A stretch of 64,000 nucleotides of DNA. Origin: Paenibacillus soyae (GTDB lineage Bacteria > Bacillota > Bacilli > Paenibacillales > Paenibacillaceae). The stretch spans positions 160,590 to 224,589 of the forward strand of contig NZ_JANIPJ010000012.1 in NCBI RefSeq assembly GCF_024623455.1, written 5' to 3'. A program made the position numbers and the translations under genes. Below, one piece after another: positions 1 through 7,525 of this stretch (the stretch's first letter is position 1; each line of letters starts with the position of its first letter). The notes under the pieces were generated by a model. That model ran no database searches and was not told where the DNA came from. It worked only from the letters and a program-made list of their open reading frames with translations.

Positions 1-85
1 GCGCTTGGGGGCGCAGGAAGCTGCCAACAATATCATATCGGAACGGAGTAACGGTGCGTTGTCTAGGCTCGGTTTGTGCGTTCAT
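1..85 (-). CDS. MetE-like (YxjG/YxjH type) methyltransferase, 5' end only
   Basis: Only the first 28 codons are inside the window; the gene runs off the left edge. The N-terminus contains FRYDIVGSFLRP, the opening typical of the short cobalamin-independent methionine synthase family (YxjG/YxjH), which transfers a methyl group to homocysteine or a related thiol in the cytoplasm using a zinc site. The ATG at 83-85 is preceded by AGGAG at proper spacing. The family call rests on this one motif. A candidate operator with inverted repeats lies upstream at 158-194. Confidence 0.72.
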   Translation of the reverse strand, partial: MNAQTEPRQRTVTPFRYDIVGSFLRPQA

Positions 86-157
86 TAGATTATCTCCTCA
101 TATCGTAGATATTTGATATAAGTAAGATAGCATATCGAGTTGGCTATAGGACTCTAC

Positions 158-194
158 CTATAAGTTATAGCTAGTTATAATTCTAAGCTATAAC
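158..194. promoter_or_regulatory. Inverted-repeat operator candidate upstream of the MetE-like gene
   Basis: CTATAAGTTATAG (158-170) is a perfect 13-base palindrome. The arm GTTATAG (164-170) also pairs with CTATAAC (188-194) across 17 bases. TATAGTT/AACTATA half-sites resemble MetR/MtaR-type LysR operators described upstream of methionine genes in streptococci; that link is inference. I see no S-box (SAM) riboswitch in the leader. Confidence 0.4.
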
Positions 195-264
195 AAATGA
201 GACGTTGTATCGGTTTCGAACGGCTAAAAAGAACGTTGTTCTTCAGGCCTATTGCTCAAATCCT

Positions 265-510
265 TCAAAATTGCATCGCCAATCTGACACCCATGCCGGA
301 AAATACCCTAATTGCTGAAATGGATTTCCCCATAGATCATATTTCGAAATAACGCGCTTTCCTCGGGAATGGCCTGCAACCGGGATTTTCTTTAGCTTCA
401 ACAAATATAATGCTGTCCTCTCCGCTGTTCAGATCATCGATGGAGCAATTCAGGTCGATAGCAAGTTGTGATTGTACAATATTCAACATCTCTTTTTGCG
501 TCATTCTCAT
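265..510 (-). pseudogene. Broken GNAT-like acetyltransferase N-terminal fragment
   Basis: From ATG at 508-510 (alternative 502-504) the frame reads MRMTQKEMLNIVQSQLAIDL and on to RPFPRKARYFEI, then meets TGA at 337-339; the same frame continues with SMGKSISAIRVF until a second TGA at 265-267. The N-terminus resembles the start of a clostridial/bacillar GNAT-family protein of about 230-280 residues (similarity from memory), and MGKSI after the stop fits that family. The acetyl-CoA-binding part is absent. I read it as a decayed gene cut by a nonsense mutation and a 3' deletion. The alternative is a real 57-residue peptide; GAGGG upstream could serve as a ribosome site. Confidence 0.5.
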
Positions 511-543
511 CCCTATCCCTCACACTCCTTCTCTAATCAAGTC

Positions 544-1416
544 CTATGGCAAATCTATCTTTGTGATCCGTTCTTCCAGCTCATCAGACATAAACTTCTC
601 TATCACTTCGGATGCGAGCAGCTGTCTAATCTCTATCTTCTGGTTTTCGGTCAACCTATGATACGTCATATCCTCACGCTTCTCGACTTTGATGACATGG
701 AAGCTATAATGCAGCTTCAACGGATCGCCAATCTTACCAACTTCTTGCTTGTTGGCTGCATCCTTGAACTCCGTTACAAAGCTGCCCACCGTTTGCCCTA
801 CATAGAGTCCCCCGTCGTCTTTGGTGGCAGGATCGTCGGAATATTCCTTTGCAAGAGCAGTCCAATCACCGCCCGCATCGAGCATTCTCTTCACTTCCTG
901 TGCGCGATCAAGCGCTTCTTCCTCAGTACAGAGCTTTTCACCCGTCGACGGGTCTGTTGTGTTGATCAGAATGTGGCGCAACGTAACGATGTTGTAATCC
1001 GCCTTGGTTTCTTCGAAATTCGCCTTTAATGCCTCATCCGTAATCTTGTATTCTATGGTCTCCCTGACTGAAGTCATCAGACGAAAGTAATACTTGATGT
1101 CCGATTCGGATAGCTCCTCCTGCTCCATCTGCTTTCTTAGCGTGGAGTCCGACTCAATCGCTCTATTCAAGTACGCATAGAACGAGTTCACGTGTACTTC
1201 GACTTTTTTTCTGACTTCATCATCCGATACCCTGCCCAAGCGAGCAGTCAATACTTTATAGCCGATATACGTTCTGAGGTGCATCCGTATGTATTCCGAA
1301 GTTTGATTGTCGTACTTGTACTCATGATTCATTAGGCGAAGAAATCCAATATATTTATTAAACTCATCCGCCGTTACCGTTCCATCCTCGTATGTGGCAA
1401 TGATTGTATCGTGCAT
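544..1416 (-). CDS. Parvulin-type peptidylprolyl isomerase (PrsA/SurA-like), no export signal
   Basis: 290 residues. A PrsA/SurA-like helical N-terminal part (about 1-140) is followed by a rotamase (parvulin) domain at about 145-250, recognisable from LRHILI, LAKEYSDDPATKDDGG, and LHYSFHVIKVEKRE near its end. Such enzymes isomerise peptidyl-prolyl bonds and help secreted proteins fold outside the membrane. The sequence starts HDTIIATYEDGTVT, which in bacillar PrsA-like lipoproteins comes just after the lipobox cysteine, but no signal peptide precedes it and a TGA lies three codons upstream in frame. It may have lost its signal sequence, or act in the cytoplasm. AAGGGG lies about 14 bases before the ATG, a long spacing. 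Confidence 0.75.
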   Translation of the reverse strand: MHDTIIATYEDGTVTADEFNKYIGFLRLMNHEYKYDNQTSEYIRMHLRTYIGYKVLTARLGRVSDDEVRKKVEVHVNSFYAYLNRAIESDSTLRKQMEQEELSESDIKYYFRLMTSVRETIEYKITDEALKANFEETKADYNIVTLRHILINTTDPSTGEKLCTEEEALDRAQEVKRMLDAGGDWTALAKEYSDDPATKDDGGLYVGQTVGSFVTEFKDAANKQEVGKIGDPLKLHYSFHVIKVEKREDMTYHRLTENQKIEIRQLLASEVIEKFMSDELEERITKIDLP

Positions 1417-1545
1417 GCTGTTGTTTCATTCCCCTTTTTTGTTAACATGAATATCGTTTTCCCATGGCTGAAGCAATTGTCGCGCTCACGCAGCAACTAG
1501 CTTACTCCGAGAACATATCGAAGCCGTTTTTACCATAGATTCAAC

Positions 1546-1973
1546 CTATTTCTTATTCATCACGAACTTAAATAGGATGGCATGAACTAGGATCGAAAAT
1601 ATAACCGAGCTAATCCACCAGATCAAGGGATGGGAAATGCCTTTAGCCGTAATTATATATGCACCGTAAGTAGATGCGATAAACTGGAGGCTTGCCATGA
1701 CCAGACCCGGATTCCATTCTCTATATTTAACGCCTGTATAAATATGGGTGGCACAATTCATCAGGCTAAAAATGACAATTAACAAGCCAAAGCCGATATT
1801 TACGAGAGCCCGAAAATGAGGAAAGCCAGCCAAACAAGAATAATATTGATCCAAAACACGGTTTCGTCCGTTAAGCCTCGTCACCCTTCGGCAACCCTTT
1901 CACGACATGCCCAGAACATCGCGTCGGCAGTACTGAATGTCCAGAACAAAAGAACTATGCTAATGAAACCCAT
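1546..1973 (-). pseudogene. Frameshifted small integral membrane protein gene
   Basis: Two frames together encode a four- to five-helix membrane protein. From ATG at 1971-1973 one frame gives MGFISIVLLFWTFSTADAMF, stops at TGA (1881-1883), then resumes in the same frame with GLTDETVFWINIILVWLAFL until TAA (1800-1802). A second frame, open from GTG at 1884, carries the rest: ALVNIGFGLLIVIFSLMNC, then HIYTGVKYREWNPG and two more helices ending KFVMNKK. Hydrophobic character moves from one frame to the other at about 1800-1815, as expected for a nonsense mutation plus a frameshift. The C-terminal half recalls HXXEE-domain membrane proteins, but I cannot name the family. The intact part (1546-1884) could still be read as a 112-residue protein. 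Confidence 0.5.
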
Positions 1974-2174
1974 CCAGGGTGTTAATTTAGCCCAATTTTA
2001 ATTCTTTGCCCAATATTCCAGCATCCTAAGATACTCCCCTGTTCACTAAACCGTTTTATAACTGGCCTGATCTCCGTAATAGATTTCTAATTTTACCGCG
2101 CGATTTCCTCCTATGGGATAGGGAAAAAATGGATTATTTTGATGAAGTTTCGAATTTCGTAGGACAAAAAGAAA

Positions 2175-2202
2175 ACAAGACCACGGCAAACCACGGTCTT
2201 GT
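2175..2202 (-). terminator. Rho-independent terminator of the DsrE/PNPOx/PfpI operon
   Basis: ACAAGACC (2175-2182) pairs with GGTCTTGT (2195-2202). Read on the minus strand the stem is followed by TTTTCTTTTTG. It lies 19 bases after the stop of the DsrE-like gene. Confidence 0.75.
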
Positions 2203-2220
2203 CTATAACTTATTAAACAA

Positions 2221-2586
2221 CTACAGAACGATCGGCACGAACCCGTCCTTCATATAGCGGACGAACGGAATATGGCCGCCTGTCGCTTCATTCCCGACCA
2301 GAGCCAATCCGGCGTTCTCGACTTGCTCGCCGACATCGAAGAACGTCGAGCAAGCCTGACACCCGCCTTTTATGATCCCCTTTTTCATCACTTTTTTGAA
2401 CAGGGGATGGAACGGATGCTCCAATTGGTTGAACGCCTCGGGCCACTGCGTACCCAGCCCGTCGAATACGATCTCTACCTCGAACCCTGCGTCGTGAAGC
2501 TCATCTCCATACAACAACCCGTGAACCGCTTTCCCCACATCATGCTGATTCGATTGAATGACGATTAAATATTTGTTGGCCGTCAT
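2221..2586 (-). CDS. DsrE/DsrF-like (TusD-fold) sulfur-relay family protein
   Basis: 121 residues, a single DsrE-like domain. Such small cytoplasmic proteins bind or transfer sulfur as persulfide on a cysteine, or act in redox steps. It has KYLIVIQSNQHDV at the N-terminus (first strand and loop) and GGCQACSTFF at about residues 74-83, giving Cys-X2-Cys where many family members have their reactive cysteine. AGGAGG lies 7 bases before the ATG. It is the last gene of an operon with the PNPOx-like gene (36 bases upstream) and the PfpI-like gene, ending at the terminator at 2175-2202. Substrate unknown. Confidence 0.8.
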   Translation of the reverse strand: MTANKYLIVIQSNQHDVGKAVHGLLYGDELHDAGFEVEIVFDGLGTQWPEAFNQLEHPFHPLFKKVMKKGIIKGGCQACSTFFDVGEQVENAGLALVGNEATGGHIPFVRYMKDGFVPIVL

Positions 2587-2622
2587 AACCCTGCCTCCTT
2601 TTAGTTGAACAGCAGCCAGCGA

Positions 2623-3504
2623 TTATTCGAGAAGCTCCCAATAAAGCTTGCTATCGGCTGCGGTGTGCTGCACTTCAGTAATATCGAAACGGACTAACCG
2701 TTCGGCATGAGGAAATGGCTTTATTTGCTCCTCGTTCCATACGATTTCGCAGTGGCCGGTTAACTGCAGAGTGTGCCCGCTGTCGAAATCGATAAACAAC
2801 AGCCCTGCATTCGGCTGGCTATAGATGTTCCCCAGCGTATTAAACATCGAATTTCCGTAATAATCGGGGAACACGAGCGTGCGATCATCCGAAAATCGGA
2901 CAAATCCCGGCGCTCCTCCGCGATGGGAAGCATCCGTCTTCCCCTCCTTGCTTCGGCTGCCGATGAAGAACGTGTCCGAGCGTCGAATCCATTCCATTTG
3001 CTCCGAGCTCAGCTTATCGCTGCGATAAACCGTCTGCTCCGAGCTTCGATGATCCGGCCGATGGCGCAATCTCCGTTTCTGGATATACTTCGGGCAGTTG
3101 CCGTAAACCTCTGCCGCCCGAATTCGTAATCCTCCGTCTATGAGAGCGGCCGTCCCATTAATGCGAACCCGAACTCTCTTCTCTAGATCAATCGCAAGCA
3201 AGCCGATATTCCGATCCGTCCTCAGGTTTTCATACAGCGGATCGCTTAGAGCAGATGCATAAAGGATGTCGATCGTTCGTTCGTCTAACGCATGTAAGAA
3301 GCCTGGATTTCCCGTTATCATCGAACACCATACATTCCCGTCGGCATCAGCGGACGAGACGATGACAAAGGATAGCGTAGTTAAGAATGCGGCGACTCCT
3401 TTCGGTATCGCATCCCGAATGCTTCTCCCGTTTTGCTCGGCGGCCGCTTCGGCTCGAGCCAGTCGCTGCACAGCCAGTTCGCCCGAATGATAAACCGATG
3501 TCAT
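2623..3504 (-). CDS. Pyridoxamine 5'-phosphate oxidase-like FMN-binding protein
   Basis: 293 residues. An N-terminal segment (about 1-35) precedes a split-barrel PNPOx-like domain, with FLTTLSFVIVSSADADGNVW as a first barrel strand and RVRINGTAALID as a later one; a second half (about 185-260) repeats the pattern with TFFIGSRSKEG and RTLVFPDYYGNS. Proteins of this size are usually flavin-dependent oxidoreductases of unknown substrate rather than the PLP biosynthesis enzyme. It starts 5 bases after the PfpI-like gene, with GGAGG inside that gene's end, so the two are co-transcribed. Confidence 0.75.
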   Translation of the reverse strand: MTSVYHSGELAVQRLARAEAAAEQNGRSIRDAIPKGVAAFLTTLSFVIVSSADADGNVWCSMITGNPGFLHALDERTIDILYASALSDPLYENLRTDRNIGLLAIDLEKRVRVRINGTAALIDGGLRIRAAEVYGNCPKYIQKRRLRHRPDHRSSEQTVYRSDKLSSEQMEWIRRSDTFFIGSRSKEGKTDASHRGGAPGFVRFSDDRTLVFPDYYGNSMFNTLGNIYSQPNAGLLFIDFDSGHTLQLTGHCEIVWNEEQIKPFPHAERLVRFDITEVQHTAADSKLYWELLE

Positions 3505-3509
3505 AGCCT

Positions 3510-4160
3510 TCAGGCCTCCTCGAAGTCGGTCCGATAGACCTCGTAAGCGCGGTCGTATTCCATAATCCGGGCCACGTCGGCAATGAACGCTTCTTCATAC
3601 CCCGCTCTGCGGAGAAGATGGAAGCCCAGCTCCATCCCGGACGCTATGCCTCCCGCGGTTATGACCCGCCCGCTGTCCACCACCCTCGCCCGGCTGATTC
3701 GGCAGGCTGGCGCGATTTCCGCGAGTCGATCGATGGGGACCATTCCCATACCCGAAGCCTCCAAGCGATCCGGCTCCTTCCGGTTGGTCGCCGCTAAGCC
3801 ATCGAGCAGTCCCATCCGGCCGTAAACCCATGAACCGGTGCAGACGCTGACAAGCAGGCATGACTCCGGCAAGGAGCGGATGTAGCGGTGCAACCGCCCG
3901 TTATTCATTTCTTGCCGCGTCCCGAACCCGCCCGGGATCAAGTAAGCGTCCATGTCGGGCTCCTCCGCAAAGCTGTATTGGGGCAGGACCGTTAGACCGG
4001 CCTGCGTCTGTACGGGACGGAGCGATTCCGCCACCAAGAATGCGTCCAGCTCCGGATCAAGCCTGCGGGCCACGGATAGGACGCCGTACGGCGCGGCGTA
4101 GTCGATGATCTCCGCATCCTTGAACACGTAGATTCCGAGCCGAAAGCCTCTTTTTCTCAT
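3510..4160 (-). CDS. DJ-1/PfpI family protein (class I GATase-like)
   Basis: 216 residues. The nucleophile elbow is SVCTGSW (Cys at about 107), with LIPGGFGTR for the conserved glycine turn and RVITAGGIASGMELGFHLL for the C-terminal helix. The arrangement matches the transcriptional-regulator-like or isonitrile-hydratase-like branch of DJ-1/PfpI, without the AraC DNA-binding part. Such enzymes act on small electrophiles or glycated groups in the cytoplasm. GGAGATGAGACC precedes the ATG. It is the first gene of the three-gene operon and is divergent from the LysR regulator, which probably controls it. Confidence 0.82.
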   Translation of the reverse strand: MRKRGFRLGIYVFKDAEIIDYAAPYGVLSVARRLDPELDAFLVAESLRPVQTQAGLTVLPQYSFAEEPDMDAYLIPGGFGTRQEMNNGRLHRYIRSLPESCLLVSVCTGSWVYGRMGLLDGLAATNRKEPDRLEASGMGMVPIDRLAEIAPACRISRARVVDSGRVITAGGIASGMELGFHLLRRAGYEEAFIADVARIMEYDRAYEVYRTDFEEA

Positions 4161-4284
4161 GGTCTCATCTCCATTTCTTTCATTTATTGTTTTCGAACTT
4201 TATGCTATCATCGCATTATCGATTTGAGAAACGAATATATACGATGGAAGGTATCGGAATATCGAATACATAGGAGGCATGAGC
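4161..4284. promoter_or_regulatory. Divergent promoter region between PfpI-like operon and LysR gene
   Basis: An AT-rich stretch of 124 bases between divergent genes. LysR regulators commonly bind such intergenic DNA to control both directions. I could not assign convincing -35/-10 boxes or a clear T-N11-A operator by eye. Confidence 0.4.
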
Positions 4285-5193
4285 ATGCTGGAAAAGCTGG
4301 ACGGCCGTTATCTCGTTACCTTCCTCGCGGTGCTTGAGGAAGGAAGCTTCAGCCGCGCGGCGGACAAACTCGGTTATGTCCAATCAACGGTTACGTCCCA
4401 AATCCAACTGCTGGAGCAAACCTGCAAGCAGAAGCTGTTTCACAGACTGGCGCGGGGGGTGCAAGCGACGGATGCCGGCGAGAGGCTCGCCGTATACGCA
4501 AGACAGTTCGTGCAATTGGGCCGATCGCTGGAAGAGGCGCTTGGGAGCATGGAGGAGCCGCAAGGAATTGTGAGAGTAAGCGCGCTGGAGTCCTTCTGCG
4601 TGACTCGGTTTTCCGGATTTCTTGAGCCGTTCTTGGCGGAATTCCCCGGAATCTCCCTGCATCTCGCCACAGGCTTTCAAGGAGATATCGTGGAACAGGT
4701 GCTGTCTCATGCCGTCGATTTCGGAATTGTGCCGAAGGATCCGTCCCGTGACGATATCGAGTTTGAACCGCTGGTCGTTGAACGGATGGCGCTGGTGTCT
4801 TCCGCCGGATTAGGGGCGCAGCTGAACGATAAAGGATTTTCTAGCTTCACCGGACTGCAGATCATAGGCTTCGGCAATCGCTGCGTTTATCATACGGACG
4901 GACAGAAGCTGCTTCTTGAATTAGGAATGCCTCTGGATGCACGGACGGCGGAACTCCCCAGCACGGAGCTGATACGGCAAATGATTTCTTACGGGGCCGG
5001 TGTCGCTTACATGCCCGAAATTACGATGGAGAGAGAACTAGCCGAAGGAACCATCGTCCGAATTCCCCTGCAGGAGCCTTCGGTCCTTACGCATGGCCTT
5101 ATTCGTCACAGAGACCGGGTGCTGAACGTTCCGGCGAGAGTGTTCCGCCAGCGGCTTCTTGAATGGTTCCATCCAACGGATGGACACGGATGA
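4285..5193 (+). CDS. LysR family transcriptional regulator
   Basis: 302 residues. The N-terminal winged helix-turn-helix (about 1-60) reads YLVTFLAVLEEGSFSRAADK with the usual LGYVQSTVTSQIQLLE recognition helix; the effector-binding periplasmic-protein-like domain follows from about 90 to 295. I chose the second ATG (4285-4287) because AGGAGG lies 7 bases before it but only one base before the ATG at 4279. It is divergent from the PfpI/PNPOx/DsrE operon and is its likely regulator. The effector cannot be predicted. Confidence 0.88.
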   Translation: MLEKLDGRYLVTFLAVLEEGSFSRAADKLGYVQSTVTSQIQLLEQTCKQKLFHRLARGVQATDAGERLAVYARQFVQLGRSLEEALGSMEEPQGIVRVSALESFCVTRFSGFLEPFLAEFPGISLHLATGFQGDIVEQVLSHAVDFGIVPKDPSRDDIEFEPLVVERMALVSSAGLGAQLNDKGFSSFTGLQIIGFGNRCVYHTDGQKLLLELGMPLDARTAELPSTELIRQMISYGAGVAYMPEITMERELAEGTIVRIPLQEPSVLTHGLIRHRDRVLNVPARVFRQRLLEWFHPTDGHG

Positions 5194-5251
5194 AGGATTG
5201 AGCGCTCCTGAAGGCTATCTATACGAATTTTCACATGCCGAACGGCACAAC

Positions 5252-5279
5252 GAAGAGGCTGTCACGCGACAGCCTCTTC
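5252..5279. terminator. Strong hairpin between convergent LysR and PL11 genes
   Basis: GAAGAGGCTGTC (5252-5263) pairs perfectly with GACAGCCTCTTC (5268-5279) around a 4-base loop. It lies between convergent genes and could end transcription both ways, though neither side has a clean U-run. Confidence 0.65.
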
Positions 5280-5290
5280 GCTTCATCATC

Positions 5291-7525
5291 TTATTCCACG
5301 AACAAACCTTCCTCCCGCTTTGCTTGAGCTTGCGGCGCATCATACCGCGGTAGGGGCACCTCCGCCCAGTCGATATCCGACGCTAAGTAAAAGCTCGGAT
5401 AACAAGGCTGGTTATACACGACGTTCTGCCAAGCGACGCCGACCCGATATTGCGCGTCGTGCATGAGCGTATACAGCTTGCGGTCGGTGACCTCCGTGCT
5501 GACGTAGATGCGAATGGCGGAGCTGTCCGCCGTCCGCACCAGGAGCTCCTCTCTCCAGTCGCCAAAAATATCCGCCACGAGGCAAGGATTTCCCTTCGTG
5601 CCGTTGTTGGAACGGCAGCCCTCGGCCGACAGCAGCCTGCCTCTCTTCCAATCGTTGATCACGACCGGCTGATCGAAGGAGCCGCTGATGATTTGGGTGG
5701 TCATGTCGGCCGCCCATCGGATGTTCATGTTGGTGCCGGGAACCTTCCGGTCAATCTGCTCCCCTTTTGCCGTCTGCAAGCCGAACGATTGCTCGCTATG
5801 TATGTCCTCGCTCGACCAAGTCTGCAAGCCGCGGCACGCCGGGTCCACTTGGCCAACCATGCCGCGCCCTACGTCGCCGTCCGCCGGAGCGCCGAACAGA
5901 ACCTCGCCGGTCTTGGCATCCCGCAGCGTATATCCGCACGGCACGCTAGCCCCGCCTTCATGCACCATGAAGATTTCGAGGCCCGGGCGGTCCGGGTCAA
6001 TGTTCGCCACATGCAGCGCATCGCCATGACCCAGCTTAACCGTCCTGCCTGGCGACCTGCTGCCTTCGGGCATAGGAGCTGCGGAGCTGTACAGAATCGT
6101 CCCGTCATGATCGATCGTCGCCGCACCGTAGATGATTTCCTGACAGCCATCGCCGTCGACGTCCGCCACGCTTAAGGAATGCGCGCCCTGCCTGGCGAGC
6201 GTGCCGAACTGTTCATCACGTCCGTCCTGCATATGAAGCGTGTCATGGAAGGGATTGTTCATCGTCACCCAGCCGCTGTCTACGAACCACTGCTCCTGCA
6301 GCTGTCTGCCATCCCATGAATAAGCGACGGCCGTTGACCGGGTGTAGTAGCCTCTGGCAAATACGGCGGAAGGCTTCCGGCCGTCCAGATAGGCGACACC
6401 CGCCAGGAAGCGGTCGACCCGATTGCCCGGCTCGATGCGATTCCACGAATAATCGCCCCACATGAGCCCGTCGTCGTGACGCCCGGGCTTATAGCGGATC
6501 GTCTCCAGCTCTTCCCCTGTACCGCCGCGGAACACGGTCAAATATTCCGGACCGTCCAGCACGAAGCCCTCGATCGCCCGCAGATTATTGCGGCTGCTTC
6601 GGCTTGGAGCGTAGTCGTCGAACAGATAGTCGACCAGCTTCTCCGCATCCTCGCGAGACAAGGGGGAGTCGTACTTCTTCCCGATCCCGAAGCACTCCTC
6701 CAAGGATGCCGGCCAATGGCCGGCCGTTACTTCTTCATGCTGATGCCAGCCCATGAACAGCCGGACGATATGCTCATAATAGCCTGCGCTGCTTAATCGA
6801 TAATCGTCATGATGGGAATACCCTTCGGCCTCATCCTCAGGCAGCATTGTAATAAACGTCTCCGATGCCGCCTCGCCCTGCTCGTCGAACCGAATCGTCT
6901 TCGTTCCCGGAGCCGTCTTCATCATGAGCTCCGCGCGGCCGTCGCCGTCGAAGTCGTACACCAGAAACTGCGTATAATGAGCGCCGGCGCGAATATTGAC
7001 GCCAAGATCCACGCGATAGAGCAGCGTGCCGTCAAGCTTATAGCAGTCGATGTAGACGGGCCCCGTGTAGCCGGAATGGGAATTGTCCTTGGCATTCGAC
7101 GGATCCCATTTCACGAAGAACTCGTATTGTCCGTCGCCGTCTACATCCCCGACGCTCATGTCGTTCGCGGAATAGGTGTAGGCCTCTCCCTTCGGCGTGA
7201 CGCCGTCCGCGGGCTTCCGCAGCGGAATCTCGCAATAGCCATCCTGCCAAGGAGCGACGGCTGCGCTTCGTTCCTGCTCCTGCCCATCCCTAACGGCACA
7301 TACCGCATATGCCGAGGACTTCGTTCCGCTGCGGTCCAAATAGTTCGTGCTGTCGTTCACGGATGCAATTCGGATTCCGTCCCGATAAACATGGAAATCG
7401 GTTCCGGTCAGGCCATGCTCGGAATAGCCGGCCGCTTCGTTCCCGAGCAGTCGCCAGCTTAAGAACGCGCCTTCCGTCGTCCATACGGCCACCAATCCCC
7501 GGTCCAAAAATTCGAGCTGCATCAT
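5291..7525 (-). CDS. Rhamnogalacturonan lyase, polysaccharide lyase family 11 (YesW/YesX type)
   Basis: 744 residues. It cleaves the rhamnose-galacturonic acid backbone of rhamnogalacturonan I by beta-elimination. The PL11 beta-propeller shows calcium-binding repeats such as MSVGDVDGDGQYEFFVKWDP, YDFDGDGRAELMMKTAPG and LSVADVDGDGCQEI, preceded by a fibronectin-like N-terminal domain (about 1-95). No signal peptide is present (MMQLEFLDRGLVAVW), so like YesX it probably acts on imported oligosaccharides in the cytoplasm. The ATG overlaps the stop of the YetA-like gene (ATGA), with GAGGAGG upstream. It is the last gene of the importer operon. Confidence 0.92.
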   Translation of the reverse strand: MMQLEFLDRGLVAVWTTEGAFLSWRLLGNEAAGYSEHGLTGTDFHVYRDGIRIASVNDSTNYLDRSGTKSSAYAVCAVRDGQEQERSAAVAPWQDGYCEIPLRKPADGVTPKGEAYTYSANDMSVGDVDGDGQYEFFVKWDPSNAKDNSHSGYTGPVYIDCYKLDGTLLYRVDLGVNIRAGAHYTQFLVYDFDGDGRAELMMKTAPGTKTIRFDEQGEAASETFITMLPEDEAEGYSHHDDYRLSSAGYYEHIVRLFMGWHQHEEVTAGHWPASLEECFGIGKKYDSPLSREDAEKLVDYLFDDYAPSRSSRNNLRAIEGFVLDGPEYLTVFRGGTGEELETIRYKPGRHDDGLMWGDYSWNRIEPGNRVDRFLAGVAYLDGRKPSAVFARGYYTRSTAVAYSWDGRQLQEQWFVDSGWVTMNNPFHDTLHMQDGRDEQFGTLARQGAHSLSVADVDGDGCQEIIYGAATIDHDGTILYSSAAPMPEGSRSPGRTVKLGHGDALHVANIDPDRPGLEIFMVHEGGASVPCGYTLRDAKTGEVLFGAPADGDVGRGMVGQVDPACRGLQTWSSEDIHSEQSFGLQTAKGEQIDRKVPGTNMNIRWAADMTTQIISGSFDQPVVINDWKRGRLLSAEGCRSNNGTKGNPCLVADIFGDWREELLVRTADSSAIRIYVSTEVTDRKLYTLMHDAQYRVGVAWQNVVYNQPCYPSFYLASDIDWAEVPLPRYDAPQAQAKREEGLFVE

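Noticed and set aside
86..260. SAM (S-box) riboswitch before the MetE-like gene
   Set aside because: The conserved S-box phrases and a terminator stem were not found; the leader is short and AT-rich with palindromes instead.
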